Source: Bacteroidota bacterium
GTDB lineage: Bacteria > Bacteroidota > Bacteroidia > JABEUT01
Assembly: GCA_013285655.1 (NCBI GenBank)
Contig: JABDHI010000026.1
Location: 4,825-38,187 of the forward strand
Length of the DNA: 33,363 nt
Direction of reading: 5' to 3'
Shown: positions 1 to 8,761 of the stretch, one piece after another
Layout of the letters: every line of letters begins with the position of its first letter
Numbering within the stretch: the first letter of the stretch is position 1
Notes under the pieces: generated by a model
What the model saw: the letters and a program-made list of their open reading frames with translations, nothing else
Databases searched by the model: none
Told to the model about the DNA's origin: nothing
Program-made: the position numbers and the translations under genes

Positions 1-2230
1 CAGTAACCGAAGCAGAATTGGTATTGCCCGATAATCCGGTAAGAGGAGCCCAAGTATAAGTTAAGCCAGCCGGAGATACCTTACATACTTTGCCTGCTAC
101 ATTTATAGTAGTACAAGTATTAGGACATAGTTTAATAGTATCTGGTAAGCAAAGAATTGGTAATGGTGCAACTGTAACTGTGCTTGTAGCAGTTGCAGTA
201 CATGTGCCTAAGGTACCTGTAACATTGTAAGTAGAAGTACTAAGTGGAGTTACTGTGGTGCATGCTGTAGTTGCACCGGTGTTCCACACATAAGTGGTTG
301 CACCCTTTGCGCAAATACTTGCACTGTTGCCTAAGCAAATAGTATCAGATGTTGCAGTAACTGTTGGGGTAGGAGCAGTTTTAATGAATGGCTCAATTTT
401 AATTGAACAACCATATACATCACCAACGGTTAGTGTATCGTAACCTACACATAAGTTAGTAGGACTGGCAACAGTTTGTCCGCCCGGTGACCAGCTATAT
501 GTGTAAGGCGCACCATAACCACCAATAGTTACAATAGCAGACCCGGTACAGGTTCCGGCACAAGTAGGCTTGGTAAGATAAGTATAAGTAGGGCCAGGGT
601 AAATCACAACAGTAATTGTTCCGGATTTAGAGCATCCAGCTTTATTGGTTGCTGTAACCGTGTATGTAGTTGTTTTTGTAGGACACGCAGTAACCGAAGC
701 AGAATTGGTATTGCCCGATAATCCGGTAAGAGGAGCCCAAGTATAAGTTAAGCCAGCCGGAGATACCTTACATACTTTGCCTGCTACATTTATAGTAGTA
801 CAAGTATTAGGACATAATTTAATAGTATCTGGTAAGCAAAGAATTGGTAATGGTGCAACTGTAACTGTGCTTGTGGCAGTTGCAGAACATTTACCCACCG
901 TACCTGTAACCAGGTAAGTGCTTGTGCCCAGAGGGCTAACATTAATACATGCTGTAGTTAAGCCTGTATTCCATGAATAAGTAGTTGCTCCGTTAGCACA
1001 AATTTGAGCTACGCCGCCTTGGCAAATAATCTCTGATGTAACAGTAAGTGTAGGCGAAGGAAGAGTTGCTACCGTTGCTGTTTGGGTAGTTATGCAGCCG
1101 TTCCCATCGGTAACTGATAATGTATAAGTGCCCGGACATAAATTAAAAGCACTGGTTGTTGTGGCACCGCCCGGCGCCCAGCTATACTTAAGCGGACCAT
1201 TACCACCGCTAATAGTAGCCGTAAGCGAACCTGTACATGAATTGGCACAAGTAGGTTTACTGGTAATGGCAATTGTAGGATTAGGATACACATATATTAC
1301 TACCTTTTTACTGGTAGCACACCATGTAGTATTATTAGTAGCTGTTAAGGTGTATGTAGTTGTTTTGGTTGGGCATGCAGAAACCACCGATGAAAGTAAA
1401 TTGCCTGTTAAGCCGGATGTAGGAGCCCAGCTATAGGTTATGCCATTCACAGGTCCGTTGCATGTGCCACTGAGTGAGGCGCAGGTATGCGGGCATATTT
1501 TTACGGTATCAGGTAAGCAAAGAGTTGGTAATGGTTCTACAGTAACTGTGCTTGTAGCGGTTGCTGTACATGTGCCTAAGGTACCGGTAACGTTGTAAGT
1601 TGACGTTGTAAGTGGAGTTACTATTGTACATGCCGTAGTTGCACCCGTGTTCCACACATAAGTGGTTGCACCCTTGGCGCAAATGGTAGCATTGTTGCCT
1701 GCGCAAATAGTATCTGAGGTTGCTGTAACTGTAGGAGTAGGAGCCGTTTTAACATACGGCTCAATTTTAATTGTACAGCCATATACATCAGTAACGGTTA
1801 GTGTATCGTAACCTGCACATAAGTTAGTAGGACTGGCAACAGTTTGTCCGCCGGGTGACCAGCTGTATGTATAAGGTGCACCATAACCACCAATAGTTAC
1901 CGTCGCAGATCCTGTACAAGTTCCTGCGCAAGTAGGTTTGGTAAGATAGGTATAAGTAGGGCTGGGATAGATAATTACAGTAACAGTACCCGTTTTACTG
2001 CAACCCGTAACGGTATTTGTTGCAGTAACAGTATAGGTAGTGTTTTTAATAGGGCAAGCTGTTACAACATATGAGTTTATGTTGCCCGATAAGCCTGTTG
2101 CCGGAGCCCAGCTATATGTTAAACCAACCGATGATGCTTTGCATGCTTCACCTGCTGCATTTAAAGAAGCACATGTATTGGGACACAATTTAATAGTATC
2201 TGGCAAACAAATTGTTGGCGCAGGTAATAC
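1..2230 (-). repeat. Tandem ~229-aa (681-690 bp) three-domain repeat units within the giant repeat protein
   Basis: Same motif recurs at about 1, 688, 1378 and ~2059; 1-~190 is almost identical to 688-~877 (two substitutions noticed). Each unit = Ig-like + 'LCLPDTIKLCPNTC' Ig-like + SprB-like. Confidence 0.9.
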
Positions 2231-5200
2231 GGTAACCGTGCTTGTAGCGGTTGCAGTACATGTGCCTACTGTACCTGTAACCTGGTATGTAGATGTGGTG
2301 ACAGGCGTTACGTTCGTACAAGCTGTTTGTGCATTGTTGCTCCAGGCATATGTAGTTGCACCGTTGGCGCAAATGGCAGCACTTTTGCCGGCACAAATAG
2401 TATCAGATGTAGCTGTAACGGTTGGCGAAGGAATAGTTGTAATAAGAACACCCACTTCGGTTTTACATCCGTGTGTATCGGTAATGGTTAAGGTATCGGT
2501 ACCTGCACATAAGTGTGCTGTATTCGGGCTTGTGCTTGTTTGCCCGTTAGGAGCCCAACTGTAGGTAAATGGCGCTGTGTTGCCCGATACAATAAAGTTA
2601 GCGCCTCCGTTACATTCACCTGCGCAACTGCCGTGGGTTGTGTAAGTATAGGTAGGGCGATTGTATAAGCTAACGGTAGCCGTTGCAACACTCTTACAAA
2701 TTTGTGTGCTACTGGTAACTGTGTATGTAGTTGGTGTAGTAGGGCTTACTGTTATTGAAGATGTTGTATAACCGTTGCTCCAGGTATATGATGAACCGCC
2801 TGTAGCCGTTAAAGTAGCGCTTGTGCCAGGGCAAATAGTTGGAGATGTTACATTTATAACTGGCGGAGCAACAGATGTAGGGGCAGAACCCAGCATGGCT
2901 TTACATCCGTGTGCATCGGTAACAGTTACTACAACCGAACCAGGACATAATCCGGAAACATTTGAGGTTGTTGCACCGGTACTCCAGCTGTAGGTATAAG
3001 GGGCAGTGCCGCCGGTTACTGTAGCAAAAGCAGACCCGTTACAAGCATTGCTGCAAGTAGGTGCTGTGTTTAAACCAACACCCGGGTTCGGTACTACTGT
3101 AACCGTGCTTGTAGCGGTAGCGGTACAAGCACCTAATGTGGCTGTAACATTGTAAGTTGAAGTTGTAAGTGGAGTTACTGTTATACACGCAGTAGTTGCA
3201 CCCGTGTTCCACACATAGGTGGTTGCACCAGCGGCGCACATGGTGGCGCTACTGCCTGCGCAAATAGTATCTGATGCAGCGGTAACCGTAGGCGTAGCAA
3301 GCGCCGGTATAGAAAAAGGAACATCTAGTTTACAGCCATGGGTATCGGTAATAAATACGGTATCGTTACCCTTGCATAAATTGGTGCTGCTTGCCGATGT
3401 GCTTGTTTGCCCGTTTGTTGCCCAGCTATAGGTAAACGGCGAGGTGCTGCCAGATACATTAAAGGTGACAGATCCGTTGCATTCACCGGCGCAAGTACCG
3501 TGGGCCTGATAAGTATAAGTAGGGCGGTTATATAAAGTAACTGTAGCTATAGCCGTATTTGAACATAAACCACTATTGCCTGTAACTGTGTATGAAGTGG
3601 TGGTGGTTGGGCTAACTGTAACAGTTGCAGTTGAATCGCCATTGCTCCACGCATAGCTTGTTGAACCACCGCTTGCTGTAAGTGTGGCGCTTGCGCCCTG
3701 GCAAATAGTAGCAGATGTTACTGATATTTTAGGTGCAGAAATAGGGAGCACTTTAGTGTTCACTTTTACCTGGCATCCATTTGCATCGGTAACAAATACA
3801 GAATATAAGCCTGCACATAAGCCTGTAGCAGATGATGTGGTTGCTCCGCCCGTCCACAGGTATGTATAAGGAGTTGAACCACCTGTTACACTGGCAGTAA
3901 GTGAGCCAACGCAACTATTACTGCAGGTTGGTGTACCTGAAAGAGTAACTGCAGGAACATCTACGGTTATTGTAGTAATGGCTGTTGCTGTACAGCCGCC
4001 AAGTGTTTGAGTAACCGAATATGTTGTAGTTACAGTAGGATTAACTGTTATACTGCTTGTAGTTGCTCCGTTGCTCCACAAATAGGTAGCACCCGTAATA
4101 ACCGAGTCAATGCTTAATGTTGCGGCTGCACCCTTGCAAACCGTTGCAGAAGTGACGTCAATTTTAGGCGATAATGGAGAAAGTATCAATACTGTTTTGG
4201 TAATAGAACATCCATGTGCATCAGTTACCTTAACACTGTCGGTGCCGGCGCATAAGCCGGTGGCCGATGATGTTGTTTGTCCGTTATTCCACAGGTAAGT
4301 GTACGGTGCAGTTCCGCCGGTTACTGTTGCAGTTGCAGTAGCGTTGCACGAACCTGCACAGGTTGCTGTGCTTGAAAGGGCAATTACGGGTGCATCAATG
4401 GTTATGGTACCGGAAGCAGTTTGCTGGCAATTGCCAACCGTTTGTATAACGGTATAAGTAGTAGTTACTGTTGGGCTAACACTTATACTGCTTGCTGTTG
4501 AACCGTTGCTCCATAAATAAGTAGCGCCCTTAACACCCGCGCTAACCGTTAGTGTATTGGTTGCACCGGGGCACGATGTAACTGAGTTAACAGTTATAGC
4601 AGGCATTTGCGCCATGTTAAACGAAATATTGTCGAGCGAAAAATCGCGGCCACCTTCTGCCGGAGCGCCTTGTCCGAAGATCTGGATCTTAGCATGTGTA
4701 ACACCCGCTGGGGCTGTCCAGTTGTAACAAACTTGTGTCCAGCCCGGATAGTTTGGCCCGCATATATAGTCGGAGAAGAATGGTGTGTCGCCGTTTATTT
4801 GCATTGATACTACTGCTCCGCCGTAGCTATTGAATATGTCTGCATTTTCTATCCATGCACTAAATACATAGGTTGCACCCGGTAACACAGGTATGGTTTG
4901 CTGCCATGCCAGGCAGGTGTAGTTTGGTGTATTAAAAGCGGTACCCCAATAGTTAGGGCTGGTGCTGCTACATTTTAAACAATGATTTGAAGGGCAATCT
5001 ATAGCCATGAACCACGAACCGCTTTCGGCAGCATTGTTAAAGCTATAACTGCTTCCAATGCTTTGCGTGATCATGTATATATCTGTGAAATCACCATTGT
5101 TACTAACACCGGCAAGAGGTACTCCTCCAAAATTTTTCCAAAACCTCATATTAGGTGATGATAGTGCGTAGGTATTTATTGGCGCTCCCGGTGCTATGGT

Positions 5201-5782
5201 TGAAGCAACATCCGAACTATCTTGGTAGGTGCCGGCCAATGCCCATGAAGGTACCGTTTCAAAATCGCCGTTGGTAACCAGGTTAGGTCCACATGCGCTT
5301 AAGCCGCAAGTTGGTACGGTGCGGGCTCCGTAGTTTGCTTCATATAAACCAAAATGAGGGGCAGATATATCGCCCTTAGGTAAAAAGCGGACAGCCTTTA
5401 TATAGTAGGTTTGGCCGGTAGCCAGTTTCGATAGTTCAATATCGGGTAAAGTATCGGTTAAATTTATGCTGGTTTTTACTGCCGATTGTACCATGTTGAG
5501 TTTACCACATGAGCCACTATAAACTATAAGAGAGTCAATATGTACGAATGGGGTATCGGCTGCATTAATTGGGGTAGCTATCTCCACATCCATCATCGGC
5601 GAGGTTGCAACAAACGAGAACCATACCGCATTTACGTTTTGCGGGAATGAATAATCTCGGTACGAAGTTGTTTTAATAGTAACATTAGTAGCTCTTGAGC
5701 AATCAACTCCCTGGGCTTTAATTTTTGTGGTAAATAAAGCAATTAGCGATAGAGCGAATAAAGTAATTTTTGTGCCTTTCAT
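1..5782 (-). CDS. Giant secreted SprB/Ig-like (PKD-type) repeat surface protein; 3' end lies beyond the left edge
   Basis: Reverse-strand frame from ATG at 5782 (MKGTKITLFALSLIALFTTKIKAQGVDCSRATNVTIKTTSYRDYSFPQNVNAVWFSFVA...) stays open to base 1; codon phase agrees at both ends. Signal peptide, N-terminal adhesin-like region, then many SprB-like units (e.g. PTCSNACNGSAFATVTGGTAPYTYSWSTGATTSNVSGLCPGSVVVTVTDAHGC) alternating with Ig-like units (SDTICAG..ATTYVWNTGATTACITVTPLTTSTYNVT..CTATATSTVTV). Missing from the ORF track because it is open at the window edge. Confidence 0.93.
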   Translation of the reverse strand, partial: MKGTKITLFALSLIALFTTKIKAQGVDCSRATNVTIKTTSYRDYSFPQNVNAVWFSFVATSPMMDVEIATPINAADTPFVHIDSLIVYSGSCGKLNMVQSAVKTSINLTDTLPDIELSKLATGQTYYIKAVRFLPKGDISAPHFGLYEANYGARTVPTCGLSACGPNLVTNGDFETVPSWALAGTYQDSSDVASTIAPGAPINTYALSSPNMRFWKNFGGVPLAGVSNNGDFTDIYMITQSIGSSYSFNNAAESGSWFMAIDCPSNHCLKCSSTSPNYWGTAFNTPNYTCLAWQQTIPVLPGATYVFSAWIENADIFNSYGGAVVSMQINGDTPFFSDYICGPNYPGWTQVCYNWTAPAGVTHAKIQIFGQGAPAEGGRDFSLDNISFNMAQMPAITVNSVTSCPGATNTLTVSAGVKGATYLWSNGSTASSISVSPTVTTTYTVIQTVGNCQQTASGTITIDAPVIALSSTATCAGSCNATATATVTGGTAPYTYLWNNGQTTSSATGLCAGTDSVKVTDAHGCSITKTVLILSPLSPKIDVTSATVCKGAAATLSIDSVITGATYLWSNGATTSSITVNPTVTTTYSVTQTLGGCTATAITTITVDVPAVTLSGTPTCSNSCVGSLTASVTGGSTPYTYLWTGGATTSSATGLCAGLYSVFVTDANGCQVKVNTKVLPISAPKISVTSATICQGASATLTASGGSTSYAWSNGDSTATVTVSPTTTTSYTVTGNSGLCSNTAIATVTLYNRPTYTYQAHGTCAGECNGSVTFNVSGSTSPFTYSWATNGQTSTSASSTNLCKGNDTVFITDTHGCKLDVPFSIPALATPTVTAASDTICAGSSATMCAAGATTYVWNTGATTACITVTPLTTSTYNVTATLGACTATATSTVTVVPNPGVGLNTAPTCSNACNGSAFATVTGGTAPYTYSWSTGATTSNVSGLCPGSVVVTVTDAHGCKAMLGSAPTSVAPPVINVTSPTICPGTSATLTATGGSSYTWSNGYTTSSITVSPTTPTTYTVTSSTQICKSVATATVSLYNRPTYTYTTHGSCAGECNGGANFIVSGNTAPFTYSWAPNGQTSTSPNTAHLCAGTDTLTITDTHGCKTEVGVLITTIPSPTVTATSDTICAGKSAAICANGATTYAWSNNAQTACTNVTPVTTSTYQVTGTVGTCTATATSTVTVLPAPTICLPDTIKLCPNTCASLNAAGEACKASSVGLTYSWAPATGLSGNINSYVVTACPIKNTTYTVTATNTVTGCSKTGTVTVIIYPSPTYTYLTKPTCAGTCTGSATVTIGGYGAPYTYSWSPGGQTVASPTNLCAGYDTLTVTDVYGCTIKIEPYVKTAPTPTVTATSDTICAGNNATICAKGATTYVWNTGATTACTIVTPLTTSTYNVTGTLGTCTATATSTVTVEPLPTLCLPDTVKICPHTCASLSGTCNGPVNGITYSWAPTSGLTGNLLSSVVSACPTKTTTYTLTATNNTTWCATSKKVVIYVYPNPTIAITSKPTCANSCTGSLTATISGGNGPLKYSWAPGGATTTSAFNLCPGTYTLSVTDGNGCITTQTATVATLPSPTLTVTSEIICQGGVAQICANGATTYSWNTGLTTACINVSPLGTSTYLVTGTVGKCSATATSTVTVAPLPILCLPDTIKLCPNTCTTINVAGKVCKVSPAGLTYTWAPLTGLSGNTNSASVTACPTKTTTYTVTATNKAGCSKSGTITVVIYPGPTYTYLTKPTCAGTCTGSAIVTIGGYGAPYTYSWSPGGQTVASPTNLCVGYDTLTVGDVYGCSIKIEPFIKTAPTPTVTATSDTICLGNSASICAKGATTYVWNTGATTACTTVTPLSTSTYNVTGTLGTCTATATSTVTVAPLPILCLPDTIKLCPNTCTTINVAGKVCKVSPAGLTYTWAPLTGLSGNTNSASVT
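2231..4610 (-). repeat. Tandem ~145-aa (~435 bp) two-domain repeat units (Ig-like + SprB-like) within the giant repeat protein
   Basis: Recurring plus-strand marker 'catccgtgtg(t/c)atcggt' near 2465, 2905, 3335, 3775 and 4208, i.e. about 430-440 bp spacing; translations align as Ig/SprB pairs lacking the LCLPDTIKLCP domain. Confidence 0.8.
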
Positions 5783-5840
5783 GTTGATTTTTAGATGAAT
5801 TAATGCGGTGCGAAGTAACCACTGTGCTTTCAATTGAAGC

Positions 5841-5903
5841 AGCTGCAATGAGTAGTTAACAGGTTGTAATGAGTACTTAACGGGTTTGGATGAGTGGTTA
5901 ACA
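5841..5903. promoter_or_regulatory. Three 21-bp direct repeats upstream of the giant repeat protein gene (candidate activator-binding array)
   Basis: agctgcaatgagtagttaaca / ggttgtaatgagtacttaacg / ggtttggatgagtggttaaca at 5841, 5862 and 5883, exact 21-bp period, 59-121 bp upstream of the ATG at 5782. Confidence 0.7.
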
Positions 5904-6026
5904 TAAAATTTGGGACGGAAACGGGGTTGCAGGGTTTGATGCAATACCTTAATTAAATACTCGTAATGTATTGATTTACAATAAAGTTTGCGAATGTAGG
6001 CTTTTATTGGAATAGGGAGCAAGGTT

Positions 6027-6176
6027 TGTAGGATCTCTCACTTCGTTCGAGATGACAAAGGCCATTATATAATTAAAACAGAGGGAGGGGGGGGGCGGGC
6101 GAAGCCCGCACCCCCTCCCTCTCCAAAAATGGCGACACTGTCATCTCGAACCGCCGTAGCCGTGAGAGATCCTGCA
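6027..6176. repeat. Nested inverted-repeat (MITE/REP-like) intergenic element with a GC-rich core hairpin
   Basis: Outer arms tgtaggatctctcac / gtgagagatcctgca, second arms cgagatgaca / tgtcatctcg, inner stem gagggaggggggggg-cgggc-gaa-gcccg-caccccctccctc containing a G9 run. Confidence 0.85.
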
Positions 6177-6370
6177 ATGCAGACAGTGATAATGTTTTTA
6201 CGCTGCGTTTTATAGCACTTTTTTATTGGAACCGGGAGGGTGTCAGTAGGTTCTCTTTTAGGACCTTATCCACTTTAGGATAGAACAAACGACTTCATAA
6301 ACCCTTCACATTTAAGACGTAACTTTGAAGCTACCATATAACTAACTTGAATTAATCAAAAAAAACCACT

Positions 6371-7234
6371 ATGAAAATAAATTTATGTTTATTATCGATT
6401 TTGCTACTTGCAATAACTATCACTAATTTCTCTTGTAATGTTGCTAGTGCAAATGGTATTAACTCGAAAATGGCTGTGACTGATACAGCAATAATAAACT
6501 TATCAAGGCAAGCTTCTGTTAAGATTCTTGTATATGACACGAATAACAAACTAATGGAAGAAGGAACAGGTTTTTTCTTAAATGATAATATGACTATTGT
6601 TACATGTTTTCATGTGATTGGCTCATATAAAGTAACTAAAACAGCTACTGGGGTGAATGTGTCATGGGTTTCTTCTAAAAGTATAAAATGTGTAACTTAT
6701 AATAATGATACCATAGGATTAACTTGGGTACTGACCCGTAAAAACGAAAATGATGTTAATTTTCTTGAACATGATTTTGCGGTTTTAAAACTAGATAAAA
6801 AAAGTATTCATCCAATAAGATGGTTGAATTTAAGTAAGGACAGTAAAATATATGCTGGGGAAGAAATTTATTTTTCAGGATATCCGCTTAATTTACCATT
6901 GTTGAGTAATAATGGTACGGTATCGGGAATAGGCGAGGATAATATCTTTTTGCAAGCACCTTCAAACAATGGGAATTCTGGTGGAGCTTTGCTTGATTCT
7001 AAAGGAAATGTCATTGGGATTATCGATTTTAAAGCTTTGCAGCTTTCGATGGATTTTGAGAAATACATGTATGCTATTGAGCATGCAGATGGTGAGGTTG
7101 GTTTCTATCAGGGTGGGCTTGAACTATCAGGAAATCAATTTAATTATAAGCTTATAAGAACATTGAACGACAATCTTAATACTGGTATTGGGGGTGCCAA
7201 AAATGTAACTTATTTTAAAGAGTACTTACGTTAA
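6371..7234 (+). CDS. Secreted trypsin-like serine protease (S1/DegP-like fold)
   Basis: N-terminal signal; triad-like motifs TCFHVIG, HDFAVLKLD and NGNSGGALLDSKGNVIGI. Confidence 0.85.
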   Translation: MKINLCLLSILLLAITITNFSCNVASANGINSKMAVTDTAIINLSRQASVKILVYDTNNKLMEEGTGFFLNDNMTIVTCFHVIGSYKVTKTATGVNVSWVSSKSIKCVTYNNDTIGLTWVLTRKNENDVNFLEHDFAVLKLDKKSIHPIRWLNLSKDSKIYAGEEIYFSGYPLNLPLLSNNGTVSGIGEDNIFLQAPSNNGNSGGALLDSKGNVIGIIDFKALQLSMDFEKYMYAIEHADGEVGFYQGGLELSGNQFNYKLIRTLNDNLNTGIGGAKNVTYFKEYLR

Positions 7235-7236
7235 TT

Positions 7237-8577
7237 TTATTCCTTTATCCACTTTACAATCGAATTGTATCCGTTACAGGTATACTTTATAATGTAAAGT
7301 CCCTTGGGCCAGGTTTGGGTATTTAGTTTTAAAAGAGCAGAAATTGTAGTTCGTTCTTCAATCATTTTTCCATCGGCGGTATAGATCTCAATACTGCCTT
7401 TTATATTTTCCGGAAGGGTAATGTTCAGTTCATTTTTCCCCGGGTTGGGGTAAACTAAAATTGAGGGCGAGTTTAATATTGGGGAGAAACCGGTTAATGA
7501 TCCATTAATAAACCTACCGACAGAGATGGCATAAACCGCCGAGCCTAATGTATCGGTATGTATGGGGTTGTAATTGGCCTGTGCGGTATCGAATACAAAA
7601 CCAAGTGGAGCGTCATCAATAGTGTCAGTATACACCAATAAAGTACCATGGCCAATTCCGCTGGTAAGTGTCCGGCTATCCTGAAAGTGTGCCTGCTTAC
7701 CCGAACAATCGAAAACAGTTACACTATATATATGTCGTTTCTTTAATAATGCCTTGGCCGATGCTAATGATTTAGCTGGGAAGAATGCGGCGATTGTAGT
7801 ATTGGTTAATAATTGGGGAGATTTTTCAAATATCATCACATGTCCGTTAGATGATTGTGATTTTGAATAACCGAATGCCAGCACATCACCCGTTTGTGAT
7901 GAAGCAAAGCCACCCTGGCGAACACCATTATAGGTATTAATGCTGGTGCGCAAAACGTGGTTGTATTTATCTATTGAATCGGCTTCTACATTACCACAAA
8001 CATATTGCCAGCCGCTGCTAACCTTGGTTGGCAGGGTAGGGAAGCCGGCAGCAAATTCATAGGCTGTGGCTACATACCCTTTTGCCGCAAACGGAGAAGT
8101 GTTTACACCCCGAATGGTATTCATAATATTGGTATAGGCATTACCGGTGGCTGTTGTATCTCCGGTGGCGGAAAGTAAACGGGTTAAATATCCCACACAG
8201 TCAGACTGGCAATAGAACGAAGTATCGGCAGACTTAAAAAATATGTTGGGTATTTGCGTAGGCCATATTTTACTGAATACATTTATACCATATGTGCTAT
8301 ATAAGCTGCTTGCAATATAATAACCGGTAGTAGGATTCAGATAGTAATTATGTACATGGTATTTTAAACTGTAATAGGTTATGGTACTATCTTTTACTGT
8401 TGCGTTAGGGTAGTTTATGTAATGTTCATCTATTAAATAGGGCATGGCTATATCTTCTGCTGCTGAAATAACAGATGGATATATTTTGGGGTTATAACCG
8501 TGCAATAGGGTATCTGTTTGAGCCTGTGATGAGAGACCTACTAAGGCAAATAATGACAGTAAAAAACACTTTCCCAT
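7237..8577 (-). CDS. Secreted protein with T9SS type-A sorting domain; possible NlpC/P60- or CHAP-like cysteine amidase
   Basis: Signal peptide; C-terminal ILVYPNPGKNELNITLPENIKGSIEIYTADGKMIEE...GLYIIKY; SDCVGYLTRLL (candidate Cys) and NGHVMIFEKS (candidate His). Confidence 0.75.
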   Translation of the reverse strand: MGKCFLLSLFALVGLSSQAQTDTLLHGYNPKIYPSVISAAEDIAMPYLIDEHYINYPNATVKDSTITYYSLKYHVHNYYLNPTTGYYIASSLYSTYGINVFSKIWPTQIPNIFFKSADTSFYCQSDCVGYLTRLLSATGDTTATGNAYTNIMNTIRGVNTSPFAAKGYVATAYEFAAGFPTLPTKVSSGWQYVCGNVEADSIDKYNHVLRTSINTYNGVRQGGFASSQTGDVLAFGYSKSQSSNGHVMIFEKSPQLLTNTTIAAFFPAKSLASAKALLKKRHIYSVTVFDCSGKQAHFQDSRTLTSGIGHGTLLVYTDTIDDAPLGFVFDTAQANYNPIHTDTLGSAVYAISVGRFINGSLTGFSPILNSPSILVYPNPGKNELNITLPENIKGSIEIYTADGKMIEERTTISALLKLNTQTWPKGLYIIKYTCNGYNSIVKWIKE

Positions 8578-8761
8578 TCCTAAAACGATTTAAATGTCAA
8601 TGCAATTTAACAATTTTTCACATATTCAATCCCTCCCTTTATTGGTGCAATATACACGGCTATACCAACGCTGAGTACGGCTTTGGCTATGCAAAATGAA
8701 CGTATTCGCATAGTGCCTATTCGGTAAATTATAGTAACTATGCAGGTATAAATAAACAATC

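Noticed and set aside
1-2230. Regular repeats as a possible CRISPR array or satellite DNA
   Set aside because: Repeat length is 681-690 bp, always a multiple of 3 and in frame, with coding-type divergence; this is a protein repeat.
1090-4807. Short ORFs in the track over the giant repeat gene (e.g. 1128-1436 +, 2040-2564 +, 2775-2993 +, 4607-4807 +)
   Set aside because: They lie antisense or out of frame to a continuous minus-strand coding sequence; their repeated occurrence simply mirrors the coding repeats.
8475-8699. Plus-strand 74-aa ORF
   Set aside because: Mostly antisense to the start of the 7237-8577 gene and has no family resemblance.
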